Shown piece by piece: positions 63,075-64,000 of a stretch of 64,000 nucleotides of DNA. Position numbers and translations under genes: made by a program. Source of the DNA: Azophilus sp965220425 (lineage in GTDB: Bacteria; Pseudomonadota; Gammaproteobacteria; Pseudomonadales; Azotimanducaceae); contig OZ244830.1 in NCBI GenBank assembly GCA_965220425.1, positions 1,612,001 to 1,676,000 on the forward strand, in the 5' to 3' direction. Below the pieces are notes generated by a model. That model searched no databases. It was given only the letters and a program-made list of their open reading frames with translations, and was not told where the DNA came from. Each line of letters begins with the position of its first letter. The first letter of the stretch is position 1.

Positions 63075-64000
63075 ATGAGCTACCAAGTGCTAGCCAGACG
63101 GCTGCGTCCCAGGGATTTCGACGGACTCGTAGGCCAGGATCATGTGGTCCGGGCGCTGAGCAACGGTCTGGACTCCGGGCGTGTGCACCATGCTTATCTC
63201 TTCACCGGCACCCGGGGCGTCGGCAAGACCACCATCGCGCGCATTCTCGCCAAGAGCCTGAACTGCGAGGCGGGCGTGTCCTCGACACCCTGCGGGTCCT
63301 GCTCGGTTTGCCGGGAGATCGAGGAGAACCGCTTCATCGACCTGATCGAGGTCGACGCCGCTTCCCGAACCCGCGTGGACGATACCCGTGAACTGCTCGA
63401 CAACGCCCAGTACCTGCCGAGTCGGGGGCGGTTCAAGGTGTATCTCATCGACGAGGTGCACATGTTGTCCGCGTCGAGCTTCAACGCCTTTCTGAAGACC
63501 CTGGAAGAACCCCCCGAGCACGTGAAATTCCTGCTCGCCACCACCGATCCCAGGAAAGTGCCTGTCACCGTGTTGTCGCGCTGCCTGCAATTCCAGTTGA
63601 AAAACATCGGCCGCGACGAAATTGCCCGCTACATCGGCGACGTACTGACCGCGGAGGGCGTCAAATTTGAGCCGGATGCCGTGCGCGTTATCGCGAGGTC
63701 GGCCGAGGGCAGCATGCGCGATGCCCTGTCCATTACCGATCAGGCCATTGCCTACAGTCAGGGAGCGGTCACGGCCTCTGACGTTGCGGCCATGGTGGGG
63801 GCGGCCGGCCGGGACGAAACCGGCGCCGTTATCGAGGCGCTCGCCAGCGGCGACCCGCGCCGGGTACTTGCGGTAAGCGCCGCGCTTGCAGACAAGTCGG
63901 CCGATTTCGGCTCGGTGCTGGCGGAACTGCTCGAAGCCCTCCACGACATGGCCGTTGGCCAGGCGCTCGGGCAGGAACCGGCAGGCGCCTTGAGTGCGGA
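63075..64000 (+). CDS. dnaX: DNA polymerase III subunits gamma/tau (partial)
   Basis: The first 308 residues of the clamp loader are in the window: YQVLARRLRPRDFDGLVGQDHVVRALSN, Walker A (GTRGVGKTTIARILAKSLNC), the zinc cysteines in TPCGSCSVCREI, DEVHMLSASSFNAFLKTLEEPP and SRC. The gene runs off the window at 64000, before the region where a tau/gamma frameshift might occur. Confidence 0.97.
   Translation, partial: MSYQVLARRLRPRDFDGLVGQDHVVRALSNGLDSGRVHHAYLFTGTRGVGKTTIARILAKSLNCEAGVSSTPCGSCSVCREIEENRFIDLIEVDAASRTRVDDTRELLDNAQYLPSRGRFKVYLIDEVHMLSASSFNAFLKTLEEPPEHVKFLLATTDPRKVPVTVLSRCLQFQLKNIGRDEIARYIGDVLTAEGVKFEPDAVRVIARSAEGSMRDALSITDQAIAYSQGAVTASDVAAMVGAAGRDETGAVIEALASGDPRRVLAVSAALADKSADFGSVLAELLEALHDMAVGQALGQEPAGALSA

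Overview
This is a GC-rich bacterial chromosome segment, most likely from an uncultured, probably marine or host-associated gammaproteobacterium. The evidence is a proteobacterial psp stress locus (pspF divergent from pspABC), dnaX, tRNAs with encoded CCA ends, and many catabolic oxidoreductases. The taxonomic placement is inference.

Layout. (1) 1-5.4 kb, minus strand and visibly lower in GC: an N-methylglutamate pathway operon for methylamine use (mgsA-mgsB-mgsC-gmaS-mgdA, the last cut by the window edge). (2) 5.6-20.2 kb: a patchwork of a few intact genes (LLM flavin oxidoreductase, toxin-antitoxin pair, DUF3604, VOC protein, amino-acid oxidase-like flavoprotein, hydroxyacid dehydrogenase) among many remnants that look like internally deleted genes. 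It also holds a redoxin with an in-frame TGA at its redox motif. (3) 20.4-23.1 kb: tRNA-Gly, a TetR regulator and a fused sat-cysC gene. (4) 23.3-29.6 kb: a minus-strand catabolic operon (acetoacetate decarboxylase-like, SDR, two Rieske oxygenases, LLM enzyme, SRPBCC protein) divergent from a TetR gene. (5) 30-43.1 kb: a steroid-degradation cluster with two KstD-like dehydrogenases, SDRs, hsaA, hsaD, a broken hsaF, hsaC, ipdA, ipdB, ipdC and a fadA6-like thiolase. Together these would open ring B, cleave ring A and degrade the C/D rings. (6) 43.4-54.4 kb: DoxX, cstA, lipoproteins, a ThDP enzyme, acetoacetyl-CoA synthetase, a pcm-like methyltransferase, and a second in-frame-TGA redox gene. (7) 54.4-58.7 kb: a miniature inverted-repeat element, a structured and apparently non-coding stretch, DnaA-box-like sites, three tRNAs, an IS5-type remnant, and an AbiE pair whose toxin gene is broken. 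(8) 58.8-64 kb: the psp locus, a glycerophosphodiesterase and the start of dnaX.

The two strongest observations are these. First, two unrelated thioredoxin-fold genes (14822-15925 and 44588-44932, both minus) have TGA exactly where the first cysteine of a CxxC motif belongs. Each TGA is followed at SECIS distance by a perfect hairpin whose loop begins AGUU, so both are probably selenoproteins. Second, a family of CTAG-bounded inverted-repeat elements (TAGCCCGCAT ends) sits exactly at gene ends. It supplies stop codons, in one case a start codon, and marks several deletion junctions. Around these elements the window carries about fifteen gene remnants, which suggests active genome erosion.
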